Made by a program: the position numbers and the translations under genes. Source: Demequina flava (GTDB lineage: Bacteria; Actinomycetota; Actinomycetes; Actinomycetales; Demequinaceae). From it: a stretch of DNA of 64,000 nucleotides. This document shows, piece by piece, positions 51,746 to 59,501 of this stretch (the stretch's first letter is position 1; the number at the start of each line of letters is the position of its first letter). The stretch lies in assembly GCF_000975035.1 (NCBI RefSeq), contig NZ_BBRA01000002.1, positions 124,001 through 188,000 on the forward strand, in the 5' to 3' direction. The notes under the pieces are model-generated. The model saw nothing but the letters and a program-made list of their open reading frames with translations, did not search any database and had not been told where the DNA came from.

Positions 51746-51803
51746 TGGAAATTCCGCGCCGGGCGAGAGATGCTAGAAGCATCATCTCCAAGGAGGAATC
51801 GTC

Positions 51804-52301
51804 ATGAAGGTTCTGGTTGCCACTGGCTCCAAGTACGGCTCAACCCGCGAGGTTGGCGAGGCTATCGGTGCCGAACTGACCCAGCGCGGCTTCGACGTTG
51901 ACGTGGCAGAAGCCGCCGACGTCAAGGGCGTTCACTTCTATGACGCATTCGTTATTGGCTCGGCCGTCTACGGTGGCCTGTGGCGACGGGACGCATCGGC
52001 GCTTGTTAGTGACAACGCCGAGGAACTTCGCCGTCGCGACGTATGGCTCTTCTCAGTGGGCATGTCCTCGGTGAAGACGCCAGGACAGCAAGCCACCGAG
52101 GCCAAGGAGTTGGCTTCGCTCGTCAATGCGCGCGAGTACCGCCTCTTCGACGGCGCACTCGACTACGACCGCCTGAACATGGGGGAGAAGGCGATCATCC
52201 GTGCACTCAACCCTCCCAAGGGCGACTTCCGAGACTTCGCGGCTATCCGCGATTGGGCAGGCAGTGTCGCGACCGAGCTGAGGACGGTCGCGGCTCTCTA
52301 G
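51804..52301 (+). CDS. flavodoxin-domain protein
   Basis: A 165-residue protein with one flavodoxin fold: KVLVATGSKYGSTREVGEAI is the FMN phosphate loop, and YDAFVIGSAVYGGLWRR and LFSVGMSS are the isoalloxazine loops. It resembles HemG-type menaquinone-dependent protoporphyrinogen oxidases and their relatives. AGGAGG seven bases upstream marks the start. Monocistronic. Placement under a DosR-type box suggests a role in anaerobic redox balance. Confidence 0.87.
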   Translation: MKVLVATGSKYGSTREVGEAIGAELTQRGFDVDVAEAADVKGVHFYDAFVIGSAVYGGLWRRDASALVSDNAEELRRRDVWLFSVGMSSVKTPGQQATEAKELASLVNAREYRLFDGALDYDRLNMGEKAIIRALNPPKGDFRDFAAIRDWAGSVATELRTVAAL

Positions 52302-52514
52302 CTGCTTGTTTTCGGCCCCGCCGGCCCTCACCTGTGCAACGACGCCTCAACCACAACGGTCCGCCACAAAGATGGTGCGTGTGTGCCTAAGTGACGTGTG
52401 TGGCGTGCACTTGGTGCGCGCAACCTCCATCCGTCACACGCGTGCGGCAGGCCTGGTTTGAGGCGCGCCGGGTGAGGGGCGGTGGACTCCTTATACATTC
52501 GCCACTCCAACGCT

Positions 52515-52542
52515 AACTGACATAATGCACATTATCGGCGTT
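52515..52542 (-). other. dif: dif site (XerC/XerD chromosome-dimer resolution site)
   Basis: Read on the minus strand the 28-mer is AACGCCGATAA-TGTGCA-TTATGTCAGTT. The XerC arm ends GATAA, the centre is six bases, and the XerD arm TTATGTCAGTT is one of the most conserved parts of bacterial dif (E. coli TTATGTTAAAT). Genes on both sides converge on it for several kilobases, as expected for a terminus. Confidence 0.85.
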
Positions 52543-52568
52543 ATGGGGCGCGTGGGGCATGATCGGTC

Positions 52569-52590
52569 TGTCAGTTAGTCAGTCAGTCAG
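52569..52590. repeat. inverted copy of a dif-arm segment plus AGTC repeat
   Basis: TGTCAGTTAG (52569-52578) is an exact reverse complement of CTAACTGACA (52513-52522) at the outer edge of the dif XerD arm. It runs directly into three AGTC units (AGTCAGTCAGTC). No TTA core is present, so it is not a second complete site. Confidence 0.6.
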
Positions 52591-52861
52591 CCGCGGGGTC
52601 GGCCACCTAAGGCGTCCCGCACCATAAGGACCGTTGCCTATACGTGACTCAGGCGCTCCGTGCAGGATTGCGTTCGGACCCAGCGCAACGAGCCGGATCA
52701 CCTCGAAGAACCAGTGAGCATGGCCCAGCGCCGTGCGAGTAGTTCGTAAGATAGACATCCGTCCATGCCAACTCACGCGATTCGAACACCCCGCGGACCC
52801 TCGTCCTATCCACCGAGTTGACATAAGGTTGAACTCAACCGCCGGCACTCAACGCCTTAGC

Positions 52862-53161
52862 TCAGTCGCCTGGCCATTCGCCGGTTGCCCGCTGGAAGGC
52901 CCGCGCACCTCCGCGCGCGACAAGCGTTCGCACCACGGCGAAGATCGCGCCCTGAAGTGCCGCAGCCGCGACGATCTCCTTGAGTGGATAGCCGGTCTCG
53001 AGGCTTCCAGGTGGTTCATGCTCAGGTCCAGGGGCAGCTTTCTTCCACACCTGGTCGAAAATCTTGCCTGCAATTGCTCCTGCGATGAGGCTTCCCGCGA
53101 GTCCTACTGGCTTGTACAGCACCTTTGCCGATGTGCTTCCGGACTTCTCTACCTTGGTCAT
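52862..53161 (-). CDS. DUF4235 membrane-associated protein
   Basis: A 99-residue protein with a hydrophobic segment PVGLAGSLIAGAIAGKIFDQ and VWKK, then EIVAAAALQGAIFAVVRTLV, two predicted membrane helices, as in DUF4235. I prefer the ATG at 53161 (AAGGAG five bases upstream) to the GTG two codons earlier. Last gene of the envelope operon. Confidence 0.85.
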   Translation of the reverse strand: MTKVEKSGSTSAKVLYKPVGLAGSLIAGAIAGKIFDQVWKKAAPGPEHEPPGSLETGYPLKEIVAAAALQGAIFAVVRTLVARGGARAFQRATGEWPGD

Positions 53162-53163
53162 GG

Positions 53164-54234
53164 TCACTCCTTCTCGCTTTGGTTGTCGTCCTCGACCGCG
53201 GTCTCTTCTGCGCCGTGCGTGAGGCGGATCTGGCGCCCCTTCACAACGTCCTCGTGCATCTTCTTGTCGGCTTTATCGATCTTGGCGGTGTCCCGTAGCG
53301 GCAATTGAATGTGTTCCTCTGCGGCAATCCCGGCCTGGAGTTCGCGCCCCCGCTCCAGTTCGGCATCCAGTTCAGCTCCGAACAACAGCGCGAGGTTTGT
53401 GATCCACAACCACAGGAGGAACACGATTGCGCCTGCCAGAGCCCCATACGTTTGCTCATAACTCGAGAAGTTGGCGACGTAGAAGCCAAAGCCAGCCGAG
53501 GCCAGAATCCACACCGCAAGGGCAACGCCTGCACCTGTGCTCATCCAGCGAAACTTTGGTTGCTTGATGTTGGGGGTCGCCCAGTACAGAATCGCCACCA
53601 TCATGACCACGACAAGGAGCATGACGGGCCACTTCGCGATCTCCCACACGGTGACGGCGGTTGAGCCCAGGCCCATTACGCTACCGATGGCCTCAACGAC
53701 GGGACCTGTGAGCACCAGACCAAGCAATACGAGTGCAGCCAGCGTTACCAAGATGGCGGTGACAAGCAACATCACGGGACGGAACTTCCACACCGGACGT
53801 CCCTCCCGCACGCCGTACATGCGGTTCATGGCGCGTCCGAACGCGCTCGTGTAACCAGACGCTGACCACAGGGCGATCACCACGCTGACGACAAGCGCCA
53901 AGCCCGCAGACGGGGCGTTTGCAAGCTGGGTAATGATCGGCTCAAGTGTGTCGGCGACCGAACTGCCTCCCAGATCGGTGACGATCTGCAGCATGGTGTC
54001 GACGGTCTGTTCGCTCTCCCCCGTGAGGCCAATGATGGCCAACAGGGCAATGAGGGCCGGGAAGAGCGCCAACACTGCGTAATAAGTGAGCGCAGCGGCA
54101 ATATCGGTGGCCTCGTCTTTGCTGAACTCCCGCACGGTTTTTCCCAACACGTAACCCCAAGAAGGCTTGGTCAAGTCCGTGGGTGAGTGCGGCTTCGATT
54201 GAATTCGCGTGGGCTCTTGCGATTCAGCGCTCAC
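53164..54234 (-). CDS. YihY/BrkB-family inner-membrane protein
   Basis: A 356-residue protein with six membrane helices: ALTYYAVLALFPALIALLAI, ALVVSVVIALWSASGYTSAF (signature), LLVTAILVTLAALVLLGLVL, VMLLVVVMMVAILYWATPN and GAIVFLLWLWITNLALLFGA. The family was once called ribonuclease BN, which is not its function. GTG start overlaps the DUF3618 stop by four bases. The frame could start 42 codons earlier but that part is shadow sequence. Confidence 0.9.
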   Translation of the reverse strand: MSAESQEPTRIQSKPHSPTDLTKPSWGYVLGKTVREFSKDEATDIAAALTYYAVLALFPALIALLAIIGLTGESEQTVDTMLQIVTDLGGSSVADTLEPIITQLANAPSAGLALVVSVVIALWSASGYTSAFGRAMNRMYGVREGRPVWKFRPVMLLVTAILVTLAALVLLGLVLTGPVVEAIGSVMGLGSTAVTVWEIAKWPVMLLVVVMMVAILYWATPNIKQPKFRWMSTGAGVALAVWILASAGFGFYVANFSSYEQTYGALAGAIVFLLWLWITNLALLFGAELDAELERGRELQAGIAAEEHIQLPLRDTAKIDKADKKMHEDVVKGRQIRLTHGAEETAVEDDNQSEKE

Positions 54235-54500
54235 GGCTTCCTTCCCTGCGCGATGACGAATGCGATTACGCTCAGTGCTACCCCCCCGGCCGCGACGCTG
54301 ATTTCTCGTGGGTGGCGAGTTACCAGGTGTTTCGTTCGCATTTGTGCGTTCTGCATCCAATCGGCGGCTCGGCTCTTCACATCGAGCCGAGTTCCGAGCT
54401 CTTCGAGCGTGGCTTCAAGACTCTCTCGCGTCTGCTCTAGGTCACGTTCGATTTGATGTGCGCTACGGGGGTCGGGCTCAGGGCTAGTGCTATCGCTCAT
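54231..54500 (-). CDS. DUF3618-domain protein
   Basis: An 89-residue protein: HQIERDLEQTRESLEATLEEL is a helical DUF3618 repeat, followed by one membrane helix SVAAGGVALSVIAFVIAQ. The gene is translationally linked to its neighbours by one- and four-base overlaps. In actinobacteria it commonly lies beside holin-X and YtxH-like genes. Confidence 0.87.
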   Translation of the reverse strand: MSDSTSPEPDPRSAHQIERDLEQTRESLEATLEELGTRLDVKSRAADWMQNAQMRTKHLVTRHPREISVAAGGVALSVIAFVIAQGRKP

Positions 54501-54907
54501 CAGTGAGCCTCCTTCACCGTATCGATGTCACGCTTGACGTTTTCTTGCGACCTCTCCAGTGGCGGGGTTGCGTCGTCTACCTTCTTCTTACCCAGGACCG
54601 CAGCAACCCCAGCGATGGCGAACAGGGCGACTGCGATGATCAGCGCGGCAAGCCAAGTGTCGATTACGACTGCCAGGCCTGCGATGCCTGCAACGACCAA
54701 AGCTACGCCGCCGTACACGGCCATCACGCCTGCTACGCCAAACATGCCCGCACCAATCTTGGCGCTGTCAATGCTCTGCTGGATCTCCTTCTTGGCAAGA
54801 GCGATCTCGTCTTTCACCAAGGAGTTGGCATCGGCCAGTGCGCGGGCGACGAGTTGAGGCGCCGAGCGGTCGTCCGGCGCTGGAGTCTTTCCGAAGCGGG
54901 AGGTCAT
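54500..54907 (-). CDS. phage-holin-family (holin-X, DUF1469) membrane protein
   Basis: A 135-residue protein with the helical LVARALADANSLVKDEIALA and KKEIQQ segment followed by two membrane helices (AGVMAVYGGVALVVAGIAGL, LAALIIAVALFAIAGVAAVL). This is the Actinobacterial holin-X/DUF1469 layout, which despite the name is chromosomal and not phage-related. Start overlaps the YtxH-like stop by four bases. Confidence 0.87.
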   Translation of the reverse strand: MTSRFGKTPAPDDRSAPQLVARALADANSLVKDEIALAKKEIQQSIDSAKIGAGMFGVAGVMAVYGGVALVVAGIAGLAVVIDTWLAALIIAVALFAIAGVAAVLGKKKVDDATPPLERSQENVKRDIDTVKEAH

Positions 54908-55149
54908 ATTCCACCCCCCGAGCCGGCACCGCCTTGCTCCGTCGCGCTATCGGTGCCCGTAGCCTTGTCGACCAGCTCATCCGCCTTGCGTCCTACAGTG
55001 CGCTTGGCTTCTTCGGTGCGTCGCTGGACTCGAGGGTTGCCCTTGATGGATTCAACCTGTGCAACGAACCTTTCGTAGGGTTCCCTGCCGGCTCGAGAGC
55101 CCAAAAGGAACCCGACTCCACCTGCAATCAACCATGAAACTTTGCTCAT
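54904..55149 (-). CDS. YtxH-like small membrane protein
   Basis: An 81-residue protein beginning MSKVSWLIAGGVGFLLGSRA, a membrane helix, followed by a helical charged tail. First gene of the five-gene cluster, with GAGGAGG seven bases before the ATG. Confidence 0.8.
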   Translation of the reverse strand: MSKVSWLIAGGVGFLLGSRAGREPYERFVAQVESIKGNPRVQRRTEEAKRTVGRKADELVDKATGTDSATEQGGAGSGGGI

Positions 55150-55292
55150 GCTGCATCCTCCTCAAACTGGGAACCGCGGGAGAGTGAATCGTGTCTCCCA
55201 CGCTGTGTTCCACGAACGGGTGAAAGTGCCTGTGCATAGAGTCATCGTGACCCTGTAGGACCCGTGTGCGCGTGAAGCGCCACCTGGGTATC

Positions 55293-55309
55293 CACGGTGG
55301 TAAACCGTG
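55293..55309. repeat. 17-base dyad in the region upstream of the YtxH-like operon
   Basis: CACGGT-ggtaa-ACCGTG is a perfect inverted repeat 143 bases upstream of the ytxH-like start, in a 268-base gap. It could be an operator for the envelope operon. No promoter elements are clear. Confidence 0.4.
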
Positions 55310-55417
55310 CCCGCGTCGGCAACATTCCCCTGTGACGCGCAGAGCGGTGCAACGCATCCGCGCTCCGCCCCGCGTTCCAGGCGCGGGTGAGCGGGGAACC
55401 CTTGTCCGGGTTGAGGG

Positions 55418-57766
55418 CTAGTCGAGGTAGGCCTTGAGGTGTTCTCCAGTAAGGGTTGCAGCTTGGCGGACCAGCGCGGCAGGTGCGCCCTCGAACACGA
55501 CCTGGCCGCCGTCGTGGCCAGCGCCTGGTCCCATGTCAATGATCCAGTCGGCGTGAGCCATCACAGCCTGATGGTGCTCGATGACGATGACCGTCTTGCC
55601 AGAGTCCACCAGTCGGTCAAGTAGCCCCAGGAGGTTCTCAACATCGGCAAGGTGAAGACCTGTGGTGGGTTCATCGAGGACGTAGGTATCGCCCTTTTCG
55701 GTCATGCGCGCAGCGAGTTTGAGGCGTTGACGCTCTCCCCCTGACAGCGTTGTGAGGGGCTGACCGAGCTTGACATAACCCAAGCCCACATCCTTGAGGC
55801 GCGCAAGAATCTTGTGTGCAGCTGGAGTCCGCGCGTCGCCACCTCCAAAGAAACCCTCGGCCTGGGAAACGGACATCCCAAGCACCTGAGCAATGTTCTT
55901 CTCGCCCAGCGTGTGCTCGAGCACTGAGGCCTGAAAGCGCTCCCCCTGGCATTCTTCGCACACCGTCTCGATGGAGTCGAATGGCCCAAGGTCCGTCACG
56001 ACCACGCCCGCCCCCTTACACACAGGGCACGCTCCTTCGGAGTTCGAGCTAAACAGCGCAGGCTTCACTCCATTGGCCTTCGCGAAGGCCTTGCGGATGG
56101 GGTCAAGAAGTCCCGTGTACGTGGCAGGGCTGGACCGTCGAGATCCGCGGATTGGACTTTGATCCACAGCGATCACGCCCTCGCGTGGTGTCACCGATCC
56201 GTGGATAAGGGATGACTTTCCGGAACCGGCTACGCCGGTGACGACGACCAGGACCCCCGTCGGAATGTCGACGTCAACAGAGCGAAGGTTGTGAGCATCG
56301 GCCCCACGAATCTCAATCGAGCCCGAAGGCTGGCGCCCTGTCTCCTTCAACGAAGCGCGGTCATGGAGGTGCCGGCCGGTGACGGTGTCCGCGTGCGCGA
56401 GCTCCGCCGGGGTGCCCTCAAACACCACTTCTCCCCCGTCGCGTCCGGCCCCAGGTCCCATGTCCACCACGCGATCCCCGATCGCAATGGTCTCCGGCTT
56501 GTGCTCCACCACGAGCACGGTGTTGCCCTTGTCCCGCAACTGTACGAGCAAGTGGTTCATGCGCTGGATGTCATGCGGGTGCAGGCCCACAGTGGGTTCA
56601 TCGAACACGTACGTGACGTCCGTGAGCGCAGAACCCAAGTGGCGAATCATCTTGGTGCGCTGGGATTCACCGCCGGACAACGTGCCTGTGGGTCGTTCCA
56701 GTGACAGATAGCCCAGGCCGATGTCCACGAACGACCGCAACACAGCGCGAATCCCGTCTACCAGCGGACCTGCTTGCGGCAGCGAGATGTCATCGAACCA
56801 GTCAGCGAGGTCGGTAATCTGCAGGCGGCACAGCTCAGCGATGGACCGGCCCTGGACCAGTGACGACCGCGCGGTCTCGTTGAGTCGCGTCCCGTCGCAC
56901 TCGGGGCACGTCTGGAACGTCACCGCCCGCTCCACGAAGGCCCGGATGTGCGACTGCATGGACTCTTTGTCCTTGCTCAGCATCGACTTCTGGATACGAG
57001 GAATGAGCCCCTCGTACGTCATGTTCATGTTCGAAGCCTTGATCTTGATGGGCTCCTTGTACAAGAAGTCCTCGCGCTCCCGCTTGGTGTAGTCCCTGAT
57101 CTTCTTGTCCGCGTCGAGGAACCCTGACTCGGCAAAGATCTTCACGTACCAGCCGTCCGCCGTGTACCCGGGCACCGTAATGGCACCCTCCACGAGCGAC
57201 TTGTTCTCGTCAAACACTTGGGCCAGATCGATGTCGGAGACGGTTCCCATGCCCTCACAGCGGGAGCATTGGCCGCCCTGGATCGAGAAGGACCGCACCT
57301 CTTTCTTCTCCCCGTGAGCGGTATCGAGCTTGACTGCGCCCTGACCCGAGATGGATGCGACATTGAAGGAATACGCCTGCGGGGACCCAATGCGAGGCTC
57401 GGCTACGCGTGAGAACAGCATGCGCAGCATGGCGTTGGCATCCGTCGCGGTGCCGACCGTCGAGCGCGCATTGGCGCCCATCCGCTCCTGATCAACCATG
57501 ATGGCCGTCGTGAGCCCCTCGAGGGAGTCCACGTCGGGGCGATTGAGTGACGGCATGAAACCTTGCACGAATGCCGGATAGGTCTCGTCGATGAGGCGCC
57601 GTGACTCTGCTGCCACCGTGCCGAATACCAGGGAACTCTTCCCCGATCCCGACACCCCTGTGAACACGGTCAGCTGGCGCTTATGGATGTCGACCGAGAC
57701 ATCCTTCAGGTTGTTTTCCCGTGCCCCGCGCACCTGAATTGCCTCGTGTGACTGCTCTGTCGCCAT
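55418..57766 (-). CDS. UvrA-like ABC ATPase (short, excinuclease-subunit family)
   Basis: A 782-residue protein with two ABC modules: Walker A TVFTGVSGSGKSSLVFGTVA and VVVTGVAGSGKSSLIHGSV, signatures TLSGGESQRTKMIRHLGSA and TLSGGERQRLKLAARMTEKG. Zinc-type Cys pairs GQCSRCEGMG, CPECDG and CPVCKGAG with CEECQG are kept. It is about 170 residues shorter than true UvrA, mainly lacking the UvrB-binding/insertion regions, so it belongs to the UvrA2/drug-resistance branch (DrrC-like). A role in protection from a DNA-binding drug rather than in nucleotide excision is likely. Confidence 0.9.
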   Translation of the reverse strand: MATEQSHEAIQVRGARENNLKDVSVDIHKRQLTVFTGVSGSGKSSLVFGTVAAESRRLIDETYPAFVQGFMPSLNRPDVDSLEGLTTAIMVDQERMGANARSTVGTATDANAMLRMLFSRVAEPRIGSPQAYSFNVASISGQGAVKLDTAHGEKKEVRSFSIQGGQCSRCEGMGTVSDIDLAQVFDENKSLVEGAITVPGYTADGWYVKIFAESGFLDADKKIRDYTKREREDFLYKEPIKIKASNMNMTYEGLIPRIQKSMLSKDKESMQSHIRAFVERAVTFQTCPECDGTRLNETARSSLVQGRSIAELCRLQITDLADWFDDISLPQAGPLVDGIRAVLRSFVDIGLGYLSLERPTGTLSGGESQRTKMIRHLGSALTDVTYVFDEPTVGLHPHDIQRMNHLLVQLRDKGNTVLVVEHKPETIAIGDRVVDMGPGAGRDGGEVVFEGTPAELAHADTVTGRHLHDRASLKETGRQPSGSIEIRGADAHNLRSVDVDIPTGVLVVVTGVAGSGKSSLIHGSVTPREGVIAVDQSPIRGSRRSSPATYTGLLDPIRKAFAKANGVKPALFSSNSEGACPVCKGAGVVVTDLGPFDSIETVCEECQGERFQASVLEHTLGEKNIAQVLGMSVSQAEGFFGGGDARTPAAHKILARLKDVGLGYVKLGQPLTTLSGGERQRLKLAARMTEKGDTYVLDEPTTGLHLADVENLLGLLDRLVDSGKTVIVIEHHQAVMAHADWIIDMGPGAGHDGGQVVFEGAPAALVRQAATLTGEHLKAYLD

Positions 57767-57845
57767 GTCCGCTCCCCGTAGTTTCTTGGCCCTGTCGGCA
57801 AGTATGACGCAGTCGCGACTACCTCACTGGGCCGCGCGCGACACA

Positions 57846-58673
57846 ATGGACTTCATGCAGACAATGCGGGTAGACGACGGTCGCAACATCGGTGTTCACG
57901 GCTCACCGGCGCCCGCAGGTGGTGTGACCGTCTTCTGGCATCACGGAACGCCCGGAACAGGCGCACCCCCTCCCGTTGCCCTGCCTCGCGAAGACTGGAC
58001 GTGGGCGGGTGTTGACAGGCCCGGCTACGGGGGCTCGGAGCGCTTAGAGGGCCGGTCTGTGGCCGACTCCGCCGCTGACGTGCGCGCCGTGGCCGACCAC
58101 TGGGGCCTAGATCGCTTTGCGGTCGTGGGGTACTCCGGTGGTGGGCCGCATGCTCTGGCGTGTGCGGGGGCCGATGCTCGGGTTCAGTGGGCCGTCACCG
58201 TCGCCTCGCTCGCACCGCGAGACGCGGCGGAGCTGGACTGGTTTGGCGGCATGATCGCATCTGGCGTCCAGGCTCTTGGGGCCGCCGAGGAAGGCGAGCT
58301 TGCTCGACGCCGGCTTGACGATGACTTGTATGACCCGGAGTTCACTCTCACGGATCAGATCGCGTTGGAGGGCGAACTGGCGTGGCTTGGCGAGGCATCT
58401 TCCGCCGCCGCACAGGACATGGACGGCCCTATTGATGACGATCTCGCGTACGTGAGGCCCTGGGGCGTCGATATCGACGCCGTGCAGTGCCCCGTAATCG
58501 CTGTCCACGGAGGCGCAGATGGCATAGCGCCCGTGTGGCACAGCCGCTGGCTGATCAAAAACCTCCGCCGGGGCTACCTGGTCGAGCGGCCCGACGCGGG
58601 GCACGTGTCCGCCTTGACCCGCTTGCCGTATGCGCTCGAGCTGATGGCGGAACGGAGCGCGGCCCAGGCGTAG
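57846..58673 (+). CDS. alpha/beta hydrolase
   Basis: A 275-residue alpha/beta hydrolase. FWHHGTPGTGAPPP is the oxyanion-hole segment, the nucleophile is in VVGYSGGGPHALAC, and the late AVHGGADGIAPVWHSR and DAGHVSALTRLP hold Asp and His. Substrate unknown. I start at 57846. An ATG at 57855 is also possible. Divergent from the UvrA-like gene and with no clear link to it. Confidence 0.83.
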   Translation: MDFMQTMRVDDGRNIGVHGSPAPAGGVTVFWHHGTPGTGAPPPVALPREDWTWAGVDRPGYGGSERLEGRSVADSAADVRAVADHWGLDRFAVVGYSGGGPHALACAGADARVQWAVTVASLAPRDAAELDWFGGMIASGVQALGAAEEGELARRRLDDDLYDPEFTLTDQIALEGELAWLGEASSAAAQDMDGPIDDDLAYVRPWGVDIDAVQCPVIAVHGGADGIAPVWHSRWLIKNLRRGYLVERPDAGHVSALTRLPYALELMAERSAAQA

Positions 58674-58682
58674 TGACGTGCG

Positions 58683-59027
58683 TTATTGAATGAGTGCGGT
58701 GATGGGGCTGCCCGCTGCCTGCAGTCCATCACGGTCGATCGCATAGAACGCCCACGTGCCGCGCTTCTCGCGAGTAATCACGCCCGCGTCGAAGAGCTGT
58801 CGCAGGTGATGCGAGATGGTGGGCTGGCTCAAGCCCAGCGGCGACTCAAGGTCGCACGCACACACTGACCCGTTGGCGGCGACAATCCTGAGGATTGCAA
58901 GCCGGGTTGGGTCCGCAATGACCTTCAGTAGCCCGGCTTCTCGCCCAAAGTCACCTTCGGGAACAACGAGTGTCGATCCCGGTGGGCAGACGTCGCTCTC
59001 GGCTAGTAGGTTCTCGCGCACTGTCAT
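58683..59027 (-). CDS. arsR: ArsR-family arsenite-responsive repressor
   Basis: A 114-residue winged-helix repressor. The HTH is DLESPLGLSQPTISHHLRQL, and the metal-site pair Cys-x-Cys is in NGSVCACDLES, at the start of the recognition-helix region as in ArsR. An additional early Cys (SDVCPPGS) could add a third ligand. The transcript is probably leaderless: TTGATG, 17-base spacer, TATTGT, six bases, ATG 59027. The GTG two codons upstream is therefore less likely. Represses the divergent arsC-acr3 operon and itself. Confidence 0.93.
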   Translation of the reverse strand: MTVRENLLAESDVCPPGSTLVVPEGDFGREAGLLKVIADPTRLAILRIVAANGSVCACDLESPLGLSQPTISHHLRQLFDAGVITREKRGTWAFYAIDRDGLQAAGSPITALIQ

Positions 59028-59033
59028 AGCCAC

Positions 59034-59093
59034 ACAATACTCCGACTATTGACAAGCATCAATATTGACAGCCATCAATCTTTACTCCATGCT
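59034..59093. promoter_or_regulatory. divergent ars promoters with two tandem ArsR operator dyads
   Basis: ATTGAC-N4-ATCAAT occurs twice directly in tandem, at 59048-59063 (spacer aagc) and 59064-59079 (spacer agcc). Minus-strand promoter: -35 TTGATG (59062-59057), 17 bases, -10 TATTGT (59039-59034), six bases to the arsR ATG. Plus-strand promoter: -35 TTGACA (59065-59070), 17 bases, CATGCT (59088-59093), six bases to the arsC ATG. Each operator covers one -35 element. Confidence 0.85.
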
Positions 59094-59099
59094 GGCTCC

Positions 59100-59501
59100 A
59101 TGAGCGAAAACAAGCCTTCTGTCATCTTCGTCTGTGTTCACAATGCTGGTCGGTCGCAAATGGCCGCAGGCTACATGCGCCACCTCTCAGGCGGTGCCGT
59201 CGAGGTCCGCTCGGCTGGCTCTATGCCCGCCGACCAGATCAACCCCGTTGCCGTGGAGGCGATGCTCGAGGAGGGCATCGATATCCGCGAAGAGCAGCCA
59301 AAGATCCTGACGCCCGATGCCGTTGAGGCTTCCGATGCCGTGATCACCATGGGCTGCGGAGACGCGTGCCCCTACTACCCCGGCAAGCGCTACGAAGACT
59401 GGAAACTCAGTGACCCTGCAGGTCAGGGCATCGAGTCGGTGCGTCCTATTCGTGACGAGATCAAGGGTCGTATCGAAGCGCTTTTGGCTGACTTGATCTG
59501 A
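59100..59501 (+). CDS. arsC: arsenate reductase, low-molecular-weight phosphatase type
   Basis: A 133-residue enzyme that reduces arsenate to arsenite. The phosphatase loop is FVCVHNAGRSQMA with Cys12 and Arg18. Cys86 and Cys90 lie in TMGCGDACPYYPG, spaced CGDAC and not as the Cys-x6-Cys of thioredoxin-linked ArsC from Staphylococcus, so a mycothiol-dependent mechanism as in Corynebacterium is plausible. RYEDWKLSDPAGQ is conserved. Stop overlaps the acr3 start (TGATG). Confidence 0.93.
   Translation: MSENKPSVIFVCVHNAGRSQMAAGYMRHLSGGAVEVRSAGSMPADQINPVAVEAMLEEGIDIREEQPKILTPDAVEASDAVITMGCGDACPYYPGKRYEDWKLSDPAGQGIESVRPIRDEIKGRIEALLADLI

Larger units (their letters stand above)
52302..52861. other. 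560-base intergenic region carrying the dif site
   Basis: It lies between two convergent transcription units: plus-strand genes end at 52301 and minus-strand genes end at 52862. It holds a dif site, a partial inverted copy of one dif arm and a short tetranucleotide repeat. No coding frame in it is convincing. Confidence 0.75.

Noticed and set aside
52579-52848. 89-codon frame on the minus strand in the dif region
   Set aside because: Lies in an intergenic region with a repeat, without ribosome-binding site or family resemblance.
54500-54907. Holin-like gene taken as a sign of a prophage
   Set aside because: The family is chromosomal in actinobacteria and sits with DUF3618 and YtxH-like genes. 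No other phage genes are near.
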